A stretch of DNA of 64,000 nt, from assembly GCF_018070575.1 (NCBI RefSeq), contig NZ_JAGPXN010000005.1, forward strand, positions 219,727 through 283,726, written 5' to 3'. A program made the position numbers and the translations under genes. The notes under the pieces are model-generated. The model made no database searches and was not told the DNA's origin. It saw nothing but the letters and a program-made list of their open reading frames with translations. Origin of the DNA: Micromonospora sp. C31 (GTDB lineage: Bacteria > Actinomycetota > Actinomycetes > Mycobacteriales > Micromonosporaceae). How positions within the stretch are numbered: the stretch's first letter is position 1; each line of letters starts with the position of its first letter. Below are positions 52,620 through 60,860 of the stretch, piece after piece.

Positions 52620-53721
52620 CGACGGTCACCTCCTTGCGACGATCCTTGAACTCCGCCGCACGTCGTCGGTTGGGGATCAGACCCTCCGGCCGGAAGATCA
52701 TCATGATCACCAGCACCAGGCCGAAGAACAGGAACCGGTACTCGTACAGCTCGACGCCGAACAGCTCGATGCCGCGGAACCGCTCGATCATGTACGCCAC
52801 CAGACCACCGCCGACGATCGCGCCGACGATGTTGCCGGAGCCACCGAAGATGACCGCGGCCAGGATGATGATCGAGTTCAGCAGCTCGAAGTTCTGCGAG
52901 TTGACGAAGTTCTGCTTGCCCGCGAAGAGCGCGCCGGCCAGACCGGCGATCGCGGCACCCGCGGCGAACGCCCACAGCTTGAACTTGAACGTCGGCACGC
53001 CCATGAGCTGCGCGGCGTCCTCGTCCTCGCGGATGGAGATCCAGGCCCGCCCGACCCGACTGTGGGTCAGGTTCCGCACCCCGATGACCACCAGGATGAT
53101 CAGCGTGAGCACCAGCCAGTAGTACGGCCGGGCGTCGAGCACGCCGAAGACCGGCTTGCCGTCGGCGAACTCGCCCGGCGGGTGCGGGATCTGGTTGAAG
53201 CCGCGCTGGCCCTTGAGGAACTCCGAGCTGACCGCACCGATCCGGATCATCTCGGCGAAGCCGAGCGTCACCAGCGCCAGGTAGTCGCCGCGCAGTCGCA
53301 GGGTCGGCGTACCGAGCATCACGCCGGAGACCATCGTCAGGGCGATCGCCACCGGCACCGCCAGCAGCCAGGGCCACATCGCCTTGAGGTCGCTGCTCGG
53401 CGAGGTCAGCACCGCCACGGTGTACGCGCCGACGGCGAAGAACCCGAAGTAGCCGAGGTCGAGCAGGCCGGCGAAGCCGACCACGATGTTCAGACCGACG
53501 GCCAGCAGCACGTAGATCGAGACGGTGAACATCACCTGGGTGAAGTTCGCGCCGGGGGTCGGGATCGGCCCCAGGTACTGGTAGAACTCCCTGTTCGGCA
53601 GCGCGTAGAAGAACGCGATCACCGCGGCCAGCAGCGCCCAGCGCACCCAGCGCGGTGCGTGGTGCCACCGGTCGCCGACCGCCTCGCGGCCGGAGCGCAC
53701 CTTGTCCAAGACGGTCGTCAT
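52612..53721 (-). CDS. livM: branched-chain amino-acid ABC transporter permease LivM
   Basis: 369 aa with about nine to ten TM helices. The GLNIVVGFAGLLDLGYFGFFAVGAY segment is the LivM hallmark, and SRVGRAWISIREDEDAAQLMG is the coupling helix that contacts the ATPases. ATG 53721 overlaps livH by 4 bp. Confidence 0.94.
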   Translation of the reverse strand: MTTVLDKVRSGREAVGDRWHHAPRWVRWALLAAVIAFFYALPNREFYQYLGPIPTPGANFTQVMFTVSIYVLLAVGLNIVVGFAGLLDLGYFGFFAVGAYTVAVLTSPSSDLKAMWPWLLAVPVAIALTMVSGVMLGTPTLRLRGDYLALVTLGFAEMIRIGAVSSEFLKGQRGFNQIPHPPGEFADGKPVFGVLDARPYYWLVLTLIILVVIGVRNLTHSRVGRAWISIREDEDAAQLMGVPTFKFKLWAFAAGAAIAGLAGALFAGKQNFVNSQNFELLNSIIILAAVIFGGSGNIVGAIVGGGLVAYMIERFRGIELFGVELYEYRFLFFGLVLVIMMIFRPEGLIPNRRRAAEFKDRRKEVTVGE

Positions 53722-54668
53722 GCCCGTGCCCTCCCCAGCGACTCACCCAGCAGGCCGGTCGGCCGGAACATCAGCAGCACCACCAGCAGCGCGAAGGCGG
53801 CGAAGTCCTTCCACTGCGTGCCGAACAGGCCGGAGGCGTAGTTCTCCACCACGCCCAGCAGCAGACCGCCGACGAGCGCACCGCGCAGGTTGCCGATACC
53901 GCCGAGCACCGCCGCGGTGAACGCCTTGAGGCCGAGCAGGAAGCCGACGCTGTAGGTGAGGGTCTGGATCCGCACGTCGTAGAGCAGGCCGGCGACGCCG
54001 GCCATGCTGCCGCCGGCGATGAAGACGATCATGATGATCCGGTCCTTGTTCACGCCCATCAGCGCGGCGGTGTTGGCGTCCTGGGCGACCGCCCGGATGC
54101 CGCGACCGACCCGGCTGCGGTTGATGAACATGTCCAGCGCGATCATCATCACCAGCGCGGCGCCGATGGTGAGCAGTTGGACGGCGTCGATGGGCACGCC
54201 GAAGATGCGGAACAGCGGTTCCTGGCCGACCAGGATCGGGGCACCCTCCGGACGGCGTCGGGTCCAGATGCCGAACGCCTCGGCGATGGCGATGGACGCG
54301 CCGATCGCGGTGATGAGGAAGGCCAGTGGCGGGGCGTTGCGCTTACGCAGCGGCCGGTACGCCACCCGTTCGATGACCGTTGCGGTGGTCGCCGAGGCGA
54401 TCGCCGCGACAACCATCGCCACGAGAAGATAGAAGATGATCGAGCCGGCCCCGCTCACCTGCGAGTTCTGGTCGAGGCCGAACCAGTTCCAGGTCCAGAT
54501 CGCGAAGAACGCGCCGGCGATGAAGACCTCGGAGTGGGCGAAGTTGATGAGTTTCAACACGCCGTAGACCAGCGTGTAGCCCAGCGCGACCAGGGCGTAG
54601 ATCGCGCCCTGCGTCAGGCCGGTCGTGGTGAGTTCTCCGAAGTTGGAGAACAGTCCGTCGAAGTTCAA
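53718..54668 (-). CDS. livH: branched-chain amino-acid ABC transporter permease LivH
   Basis: 316 aa. TQGAIYALVALGYTLVYGVL at the start and RGIRAVAQDANTAALMGV as coupling helix identify LivH. The start codon is TTG at 54668, with a distant GGAG. The region before it carries the livK terminator, so livHMGF is probably expressed by read-through or from a weak internal promoter. Confidence 0.93.
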   Translation of the reverse strand: MNFDGLFSNFGELTTTGLTQGAIYALVALGYTLVYGVLKLINFAHSEVFIAGAFFAIWTWNWFGLDQNSQVSGAGSIIFYLLVAMVVAAIASATTATVIERVAYRPLRKRNAPPLAFLITAIGASIAIAEAFGIWTRRRPEGAPILVGQEPLFRIFGVPIDAVQLLTIGAALVMMIALDMFINRSRVGRGIRAVAQDANTAALMGVNKDRIIMIVFIAGGSMAGVAGLLYDVRIQTLTYSVGFLLGLKAFTAAVLGGIGNLRGALVGGLLLGVVENYASGLFGTQWKDFAAFALLVVLLMFRPTGLLGESLGRARA

Positions 54669-54705
54669 GGGAGGGACGCTCCATCAGTGTCTGGAGAGAA
54701 AAATG

Positions 54706-54739
54706 GGGTGCGGCCGGGAGCGAGCTCCCGGCCGCACCC
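54706..54739 (-). terminator. T-tailed intrinsic terminator between livK and livH
   Basis: A 15-bp stem (54706-54720 with 54725-54739, loop CGAG) is followed on the minus strand by ATTTTTCTC. It is the only hairpin in the window with a good T-tract. It lies 36 bp past the livK stop and 37 bp before the livH start. Confidence 0.85.
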
Positions 54740-54775
54740 GCGATCACAACTCAATCGCCGTAGCAGCGACCGGCA

Positions 54776-55936
54776 TCAGGACTTCGGGATCTCCTGGTCC
54801 GGAACGACCTTGCCACCGACGACCTTGAAGGCCCAGACCTTCACCTGCGCGGGGTCGAGCTCGCCGCCCTCGACGAACTTGTAGGTCGCCGCGACGCCCT
54901 CGCCGCTGTAGCCCTTCACGAACTCCAGCAGGCCCTCGCGGGTGGTCTTGCCCGCCTTGATGCCGGCGAGCAGGATGTTCGCCGCGTCGTAGGCCGTGTC
55001 GCTGTAGGTGCCCGGCTCGGTGCCGTTGAGCGCCTTGAACTCCTCCTTGAAGGTGCCACGCGCCTCGGCGGCCGGCTGGCACGGGCAGGTGAGGATGGTG
55101 CCCTCGGCCGCCGCCGCGCCAGCGGAGGTGATGTACGCGGCGTCGTTCACGCCGTCGCCGGCGACCATCGGGGCGGTGATCCCGGCAGCGGTGAGCTGCT
55201 TACGGATCAGGCCGGCCTCCTGGTAGTAGCCGCCGTAGAAGACCGCGTCGACGTTGGCGGCCTTGACCTTGGTGACCACGGCCGAGAACTCGACCTGCTT
55301 GCCGTCGCCCTGGACCTTGTCCGAGCCGACGACCGCCGGGCCGAGCAGCTTCTTGACCTCGTCGGCCAGGCCGGCGCCGTACGCGGACTGGTCGTCGATG
55401 ACGTAGACCTTCTCGGCCTTCAGCACGTTCTTGATGTAGTTGCCGGCCCCCGGGCCCTGGCTCAGGTCGTTGCCGACCGCGCGGAAGAAGGTCTTCCAGC
55501 CCTGCTTCGCCAGCGTCGGGTTCGTCGCGGACGGGGTGATGGTCACCAGACCGGCCTCGTTGAAGAGCGGGCCGGCGGCCTCGGACTCACCCGAGTAGGC
55601 CGGGCCGACGATGCCAAGGATCTTGGTGTCGTCGATGGCCTTCTGCGCCAACTGCGGCGCCTGGTCCGGGCTGCCCTGCGAGTCCAGCGGGACCAGCTCG
55701 ACCTTGCAGTCGGCGTTTTCCTTGTTGTACTTGTCGACCGCCAGCTTGACGCCGTTGTTCTCGTTGATGCCCAGCGCGGCCGAGGGGCCGGTCAGTGCAC
55801 CGAAGAACGCGATCTTGTTGCCGCAGGCGTCCCCACCGGACGCCGTGTCGTCGCTACCGCTGGAGCATGCGGTGCCGCCGGCGACGAGCGCCAGCATGGC
55901 GGCCCCACCGATAACGCGCGCGAGCTTCTGCCTCAA
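54776..55936 (-). CDS. livK: branched-chain amino-acid-binding lipoprotein LivK
   Basis: 386 aa. A lipobox GTAC makes Cys24 the lipid-modified residue. The mature part follows the periplasmic-binding type 1 fold: FFGALTGPSAALGINENNGV, GIVGPAYSGESEAAGPLFNEAG, TITPSATNPTL. The start is TTG at 55936, supported by GGAGGAGGG 8 nt upstream; the upstream GTG at 55972 would place that site inside the gene. It is first in the operon, and the terminator after it would give more binding protein than membrane parts. Confidence 0.9.
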   Translation of the reverse strand: MRQKLARVIGGAAMLALVAGGTACSSGSDDTASGGDACGNKIAFFGALTGPSAALGINENNGVKLAVDKYNKENADCKVELVPLDSQGSPDQAPQLAQKAIDDTKILGIVGPAYSGESEAAGPLFNEAGLVTITPSATNPTLAKQGWKTFFRAVGNDLSQGPGAGNYIKNVLKAEKVYVIDDQSAYGAGLADEVKKLLGPAVVGSDKVQGDGKQVEFSAVVTKVKAANVDAVFYGGYYQEAGLIRKQLTAAGITAPMVAGDGVNDAAYITSAGAAAAEGTILTCPCQPAAEARGTFKEEFKALNGTEPGTYSDTAYDAANILLAGIKAGKTTREGLLEFVKGYSGEGVAATYKFVEGGELDPAQVKVWAFKVVGGKVVPDQEIPKS

Positions 55937-56195
55937 GGCCCGAACCCTCCTCCGTCCAATGGTCCGAACCACCCGCTGCCGATTGGCCCTTGCGGGGGCG
56001 GACGAACCAGACCGTCGTCGCCGGTCTGGGGCCGGACGCTATCCCACCTTTCAGCTGTGACGAAAGCCCCAGGGGAGGGGGTTGACCGAACCGTTACACG
56101 GCGTGGCGGATTCGAAGCGTTCGCTGTAAGAACCGTCGGTCGCGAAAGGCTCTCACCTTCGTTTCGTCGGTAACGGGCCAGCCTTCCTCCGCCCC

Positions 56196-57362
56196 CTACC
56201 GATCGATGACTGGCAACCCCGCTGACCAGGCACGGGATCCCTCACCGTCATCGGTCACCAACAGCAGTCGATCGCCCTGCGACGCCACCGCGACGGCAGT
56301 GTTCCCACCATCCGACACCACGACAGGCATCGCCATCACCCGCCACGAGTCGCCCATATCGACGGAGAGCCACAGTCCGCGATCACCGCCGTCCCCGGTC
56401 ACCGCGACCAACTCACGCCCGGCCGGCACCAGGGCGTCGACCGAGGACACCCCCGGGCCGGCCGCGCCGAACCCGCCGACCCGACGCCACTCGGCGCCCG
56501 CCAGCCGCCACACGCCGAACCCGTCGCGTACCGGGCCGAGGGCCACCACCGCGCCGTCGACCGACGCCACCCGCTGCGCCTGGCCACGCCCGTCCGGCAC
56601 CGGCAGCGCCACCCGCCGCCAGGCCCGCCCGTCGGCCGAACTCCAGGCCAGGGGCGCCTGCGCCGTCGCGCCGGACGGCAGCACCGCGCCCACCACCCAC
56701 CAACCCGACGGCACGGCCACCGCGTCGTACGCGACCGTCCGGCCGCGCCCGTCGCCGGCGAGTTCCGCGACGCCCTCCCGGATCGTGAACCGCTCGCCGT
56801 CCGGCGACGTCCAGACCGCCGCCCCGTCGACCCGCGCCCCCGCGATCAGCCAACCGCCCGGGCCCGCCGCCAGCCGCGCCACGCTCACCGCGCGCGGGCC
56901 GGCGTACAGCTCGAACGGCGCCGGCACCTCCCGCAGCCGCCCGCCCGACGACTGCGACCAGGTGCCCGTGCGCGGGTTGCCGTGCGCGCCGCCGTTCTTG
57001 GCCCCGAGCGCCGCCAGCCGGCCCGCGCGGCACGCCGCCGCGTAGAGCACGTGCTGGCGGCCGTAGTGGCTCGACGGCGACAACGACAGCGGCGTCCACG
57101 ACACGCCGTCGGCGCTGCTCCAGGCCGCCGGCCGGGTCTCCCCCGCCGCATCGGCCAACCCGCCCACCACGTACCACCGGCCGGCGCAGGCCACGGCGTC
57201 ACGCAGCAACGGCCGGCCGGGAGCGCCCGGCGGCGCCGGCAGGGTCAGGGGCTGCCAGCGCGGGCGCAGCGGTTCGTCGGCGGGCTCCGCCGGGGCCCGG
57301 TCGCAGCCGACCAGGAGCAACGCGAGGACACCGAGCACCGCCACCAGTCGCCGGGTCCACAT
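56196..57362 (-). CDS. lipoprotein with beta-propeller-like (BNR/sialidase-type) repeats
   Basis: 388 aa, function not recognised. The signal peptide ends LLLVGC, Cys20 being lipidated. The rest shows recurring short strands ending W-S-S-A-D-G-x-x-W and W-T-S-P-D-G (about residues 80-90, 190-196, 245-252, 340-345), typical of BNR or photosystem II-stability-like propellers. Enzyme residues of a sialidase are not evident, so a binding role is more likely. ATG 57362 has TAGCAT 7 nt upstream. Confidence 0.72.
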   Translation of the reverse strand: MWTRRLVAVLGVLALLLVGCDRAPAEPADEPLRPRWQPLTLPAPPGAPGRPLLRDAVACAGRWYVVGGLADAAGETRPAAWSSADGVSWTPLSLSPSSHYGRQHVLYAAACRAGRLAALGAKNGGAHGNPRTGTWSQSSGGRLREVPAPFELYAGPRAVSVARLAAGPGGWLIAGARVDGAAVWTSPDGERFTIREGVAELAGDGRGRTVAYDAVAVPSGWWVVGAVLPSGATAQAPLAWSSADGRAWRRVALPVPDGRGQAQRVASVDGAVVALGPVRDGFGVWRLAGAEWRRVGGFGAAGPGVSSVDALVPAGRELVAVTGDGGDRGLWLSVDMGDSWRVMAMPVVVSDGGNTAVAVASQGDRLLLVTDDGEGSRAWSAGLPVIDR

Positions 57363-57369
57363 GGATCAG

Positions 57370-57375
57370 ATGCTA
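57370..57375 (-). promoter_or_regulatory. -10 hexamer of the propeller lipoprotein gene, leaderless
   Basis: TAGCAT on the minus strand, 7 nt before ATG 57362. Confidence 0.5.
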
Positions 57376-57444
57376 TCGATCAACCGGCCCCGCGAGGAGT
57401 CCCCGGAGCGCTCTGCGGCGTGTCGCGTCGCCCCGGAGGGCGGG

Positions 57445-58065
57445 TCAGGAGGCGGGCTGGGCGACCTCGCCGCCGGCGGTCTCGGCGAGGATCCGCTCGG
57501 CGACCTCCTTCATGGTCATCCGGTGGTCCATCGCCGTGCGCTGGATCCACTTGAACGCCTGCGGCTCGGTCATCCCGTACGCCGTCATGAGCGCGCCCTT
57601 GGCGCGCTCGACCGTCTTGCGGATCTCCAGCCGGTCGGTCAGGCCCGCGACCTCCGCCTCCAGGGCGGCGATCTCCGAGTAGCGCGACAGCGCGATCTCC
57701 ACCGCCGGCACCAGGTCGCTCTTCTGAAAGGGCTTCACGAGGTACGCCATCGCGCCGGCCGCCCGGGCCCGCTCCACCAGGTCACGCTGGCTGAACGCGG
57801 TCAGGATGATCACCGGGGCGATCCGCGCGCCCGCGATCCGCTCGGCGGCGGCCAGCCCGTCCATGATCGGCATCTTGATGTCGAGGATGACCAGGTCCGG
57901 CTTCAACTCCTCGGCGAGCCGCACGGCGGTCTCCCCGTCGCCGGCCTCACCGACGACCTCGTACCCCTCCTCGACCAGCATCTCGGCGAGGTCCAGCCGG
58001 ATCAGCGCCTCGTCCTCGGCGATCAGAACGCGCCTGCGCTCGACGTCCGTCTGCGTCTCGGCCAC
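57445..58065 (-). CDS. pdtaR: ANTAR-domain response regulator, PdtaR type
   Basis: 206 aa. Receiver domain with the acidic pair EDEA (17-20), phosphorylation site D62 in LVILDIKMP, and K111 in LVKPF. A coiled linker leads to an ANTAR RNA-binding domain (about 140-195; TVERAKGALMTAYGMTEPQAFKWIQ). It acts as an antiterminator when phosphorylated by a partner kinase, which is not in this window. GTG 58065 has GGGAG 7 nt upstream. The order pdtaR-polA-rpsA-coaE-uvrB matches the M. tuberculosis neighbourhood. Confidence 0.92.
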   Translation of the reverse strand: MAETQTDVERRRVLIAEDEALIRLDLAEMLVEEGYEVVGEAGDGETAVRLAEELKPDLVILDIKMPIMDGLAAAERIAGARIAPVIILTAFSQRDLVERARAAGAMAYLVKPFQKSDLVPAVEIALSRYSEIAALEAEVAGLTDRLEIRKTVERAKGALMTAYGMTEPQAFKWIQRTAMDHRMTMKEVAERILAETAGGEVAQPAS

Positions 58066-58159
58066 GAGCAACTCCCACAAGTCTGTGCTCGACACCCGCG
58101 GTGCCGGGTGTCGCCGCCCTTAGCGTAGTGGGTAGTCTGTCAGGGCCGAATCGTGGAAC

Positions 58160-58237
58160 GCCCTCGTAGCCCAACCGGCAGCAGGCAATGGACTCAAAAT
58201 CCATACAGTGTGGGTTCGAATCCCACCGAGGGCACCA
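58160..58237 (+). tRNA. tRNA with CAA anticodon (Leu-type anticodon, class I body)
   Basis: GCCCTCG (58160-58166) pairs with CGAGGGC (58227-58233), and CCA is encoded (58235-58237). The anticodon stem ATGGA/TCCAT encloses CTCAAAA, giving anticodon CAA, which reads the leucine codon UUG. The T-arm GTGGG-TTCGAAT-CCCAC is perfect. The D-arm is GCC/GGC with a G-G-containing loop. The variable loop is only ACAGT, whereas bacterial tRNA-Leu normally has a long variable arm. A TAGTCT hexamer (58133-58138) may be its -10 box. Confidence 0.85.
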
Positions 58238-58252
58238 GAAATTGTCGTACGC

Positions 58253-59015
58253 ATGTTCGACAGTGGTGAGGTGCATCCACCCGAGATCCGCGCTCGCGCC
58301 CGGCGGTTGTACCTCTCCGGAGCGAGCATCGCCGACACCGCCCGCAGTGTCGGCCTCTCCTACCGCACCGTGTGGCACTGGTGTCGTGAGCGGCCAGAAC
58401 CGCTCATGCGGCCGACTGCGCTGCTTCCGCTGCCGACCGATCCCCGACAATCCGACAGACCTGGCCGCCTACGCCTACCTCCTGGGCCTCTACCTCGGCG
58501 ACGGCCACCTCGTCACGACCGCACGCGTCCCGGTGCTACGCATCTACTGCTCGGACGCCTGGCCCGACCTGATCACCCGCTGCGAGCAGGCCCCGCGAGA
58601 CGTGCTGGCTGGTGCCGTGCAGCGGGTGCAGAAGCAGGGCTGCGTAGACGTACAGAGTTACGGCCGACACTGGCTGTGTCTGCTGCCCCAGCACGGGCCC
58701 GGCAAGAAGCACGAACGGCCGATCGTCCTCGTCGACTGGCAGAAGGAGATCGTCACCAGGTTCGTGGGTGACTTCGTGCGCGGCCTGTTCCACTCCGACG
58801 GATGCCGCTTCGCCAACCGGGTCTCCGTCCGGGGCAAAGAGTACGTCTACCCCCGCTACATGTTCACCAACGAGTCGACCGACATCATGGGCCTCTGCCA
58901 GTGGGCGTTGGACCTGCTCGGCATCGCCTGGCGGATGAACCGCCGCAATTCCCTCTCCGTTGCGCGCCGGGAGGCCGTCGCCGCCCTCGACCGCCACGTG
59001 GGTCCGAAGTCCTGA
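58253..59015 (+). pseudogene. frameshifted HTH/LAGLIDADG-type DNA-binding protein
   Basis: From ATG 58253 the frame encodes an HTH (IRARARRLYLSGASIADTAR, then VGLSYRTVWHWCRERP). At about 58415-58420 the coding sequence moves to the +1 frame: RCFRCRP leads into two LAGLIDADG-like helices, AYAYLLGLYLGDGHL and GDFVRGLFHSDGCRF, 110 residues apart, ending RREAVAALDRHVGPKS at 59015. Codon bias supports both segments as one former gene. It begins 15 bp after the tRNA CCA and is probably cotranscribed with it. The cause could be a true mutation, recoding or a sequencing error. Confidence 0.7.
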
Positions 59016-59052
59016 CCCGACGGCCGAGCGTCACCCGGCCGACGGCCGAGCA

Positions 59053-60213
59053 TCAGCCGAGTTCGGCGAGGGCCTGGGACAGGTCGGCGCGCAGGTCCTC
59101 CGGGTCCTCCAGGCCCACCGAGATGCGCAGCAGGCCCCCGCAGGGCTTGGCCTCCCCCTCGACGGGTCGGTGGGTCAGCGAGGCCGGGTGCTGGATGAGG
59201 GTGTCGACGCCGCCCAGCGACACCGCGTGGGTGATCAGCCGGCAGGCGTTCGCCACGGCGGACGCGGCGGACGCGCCGCCGCGTACCTCGAAGGCGAGCA
59301 GGCTGCCGGGGCCGCTCAGCTGCCGTCCGACGAGCCCGGCGGGGTCGTGCAGCGACGGGTGGTGCACCTGCGCGACGGCGGGGTGGGTGGCGAGCCAGGC
59401 GGCGAGCTTCTCGGCGCCGGCCTGCTGGGCGCGGACCCGCAGCGGCAGGGTCTGCAGGCCGCGGTGCAGCAGGTACGCGCCGAGCGGGTGCAGGATCGCG
59501 CCGGTGAGCGCGCGGACCTGGCGCAGCCGGGCGGCCCAGTCGGCGTCGCAGGCGACCACGCCGGCGAGGACGTCGCCGTGCCCGCCGATGCTCTTGGTGG
59601 CGCTGTGCAGCACGAGCGTGGCGCCGTGCCGGGTGGGTTGCTGGAGCACGGGGGTGGCGACGGTGTTGTCGACGAGCAGCGGCACGTCGCCGGCGGCCCG
59701 GGCGAGGGCGGCGATGTCGACCAGGTCGAGGGTGGGGTTGGCCGGGGTCTCGGCGATCACCAGGGCGGTGTCGGGTCCGACTGCGGCGGCGACCTCGTCG
59801 GGGCGGGCCCAGGTGACGGTGGTGCCGAGCAGGCCGGTGGCGAGGACGTGGTCGGTGCCGCCGTAGAGGGGGCGGACGGCGACGAGGTGCCGCTTGCCGT
59901 CCCTGGTGGCGGCGAGCAGGGCGGCGGTGAGGGCGGCCATGCCGCTGGCGAAGGCGACGGCGTCGGTGGTGCCCTCGAGGTCGGCGAGGGCGGTCTCGAA
60001 GCGGGCCACGGTGGGGTTCCACAGCCGCTGGTAGACGGCGCTGCCGCCGACGGGGAGGGTGCCTCCGGTGGCGAGGGTCTCGTACGCGTCGCCGCCGGCG
60101 TCGACCGACGGCAGCGGGTTGGTGGTGGAGAAGTCGATGGGCGGCACGTGGACGCCGAGGGCGGCGAGGTCGTCGCGGCCGGCGTGCACGGCTCTGGTGT
60201 CCACGGTCGTCAT
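59053..60213 (-). CDS. PLP-dependent transsulfuration enzyme (cystathionine gamma-lyase/synthase family)
   Basis: 386 aa, fold-type I PLP enzyme. K207 in HSATKSIGGHGD is the Schiff-base lysine, YQRLWNPTVARFE and FASGMAALTAALLA are the PLP-phosphate regions, AETPANPTLDL the ring-stacking Asp loop, and GGLLRISVGLEDPEDL the C-terminal signature. Whether it cleaves cystathionine, methionine or homocysteine is not decidable. Divergent Lrp/AsnC regulators often control such genes, as with MdeR and methionine gamma-lyase. ATG 60213 is the likely start. Confidence 0.9.
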   Translation of the reverse strand: MTTVDTRAVHAGRDDLAALGVHVPPIDFSTTNPLPSVDAGGDAYETLATGGTLPVGGSAVYQRLWNPTVARFETALADLEGTTDAVAFASGMAALTAALLAATRDGKRHLVAVRPLYGGTDHVLATGLLGTTVTWARPDEVAAAVGPDTALVIAETPANPTLDLVDIAALARAAGDVPLLVDNTVATPVLQQPTRHGATLVLHSATKSIGGHGDVLAGVVACDADWAARLRQVRALTGAILHPLGAYLLHRGLQTLPLRVRAQQAGAEKLAAWLATHPAVAQVHHPSLHDPAGLVGRQLSGPGSLLAFEVRGGASAASAVANACRLITHAVSLGGVDTLIQHPASLTHRPVEGEAKPCGGLLRISVGLEDPEDLRADLSQALAELG

Positions 60214-60243
60214 GTCGGAAGGATCGAACATGCCGTCAACCAA

Positions 60244-60279
60244 GGGCAATAGTTCCGAACATGATTCGGTAATTGCCTT
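60244..60279. promoter_or_regulatory. candidate Lrp operator in the divergent spacer
   Basis: GGCAAT (60245-60250) with ATTGCC (60272-60277), and CCGAA (60255-60259) with TTCGG (60265-60269), form nested dyads in an AT-rich stretch between the two divergent starts. Size and position fit an Lrp/AsnC site. Confidence 0.5.
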
Positions 60280-60298
60280 GGATACCGGGGCGGATTCG

Positions 60299-60793
60299 AT
60301 GGATGATGATCGCATGCCCCTTGCGACGAATGATGTGCGGCGGTTCGCCGACCTGGACGACACCGACCGGGCGATCCTGTCGGAGCTGACCGCCGACGGC
60401 CGGCTGCCGAACAACGCCCTCGCCGAGCGGGTCGGGGTGGCCCCGTCGACGTGTCTGACCCGCACCCGGGCCCTGCGCGAGTGCGGGGCGATCCGCGGGT
60501 TCCACGCGGAGGTGGATCCGGCGGCGGTGGGGCTGCCGTTGCAGGCGCTGGTGTCGGTGCGGCTGACCGCGCACGAGCGGGCGGCGGTGGACGCGTTCCG
60601 GGCCCGGTCCGTACGGCTGCCGGGGGTGGTGGCGGTGTTCCACGTGGCGGGCGCGGAGGACTACGTGCTGCACGTGCGGGCGGCCTCGGCGGACGCGCTG
60701 CGGGACTTCGTGCTGGACCATCTGGCCGTCGACCCGGCGGTGCTGCACACCCAGACGAGTCTGATCTTCGAGCAGGCGCGCGGCATGGGGTGA
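60299..60793 (+). CDS. Lrp/AsnC-family transcriptional regulator
   Basis: 164 aa. The HTH is LDDTDRAILSELTADGRLPN, then ALAERVGVAPSTCLTRTRAL; the RAM/ACT-like ligand domain follows (ALVSVRLTAHERAAVDAF, VFHVAGAEDYVLHVRAAS). It is divergent from the transsulfuration enzyme and probably regulates it in response to an amino acid. The start is ATG 60299 or 60314. Confidence 0.9.
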   Translation: MDDDRMPLATNDVRRFADLDDTDRAILSELTADGRLPNNALAERVGVAPSTCLTRTRALRECGAIRGFHAEVDPAAVGLPLQALVSVRLTAHERAAVDAFRARSVRLPGVVAVFHVAGAEDYVLHVRAASADALRDFVLDHLAVDPAVLHTQTSLIFEQARGMG

Positions 60794-60860
60794 GCCCCGG
60801 TCGGCGCGTCGGGCACCATCAGCCCGGTTGCTCCGGGGAATAAACCCGAGGTCGGCGGGG

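Noticed and set aside
58415..58420. Programmed +1 frameshift in the LAGLIDADG gene
   Set aside because: No slippery heptamer, stalled rare codon or downstream pseudoknot is evident, so a mutation or sequence error is the simpler reading. It stays open as a check.
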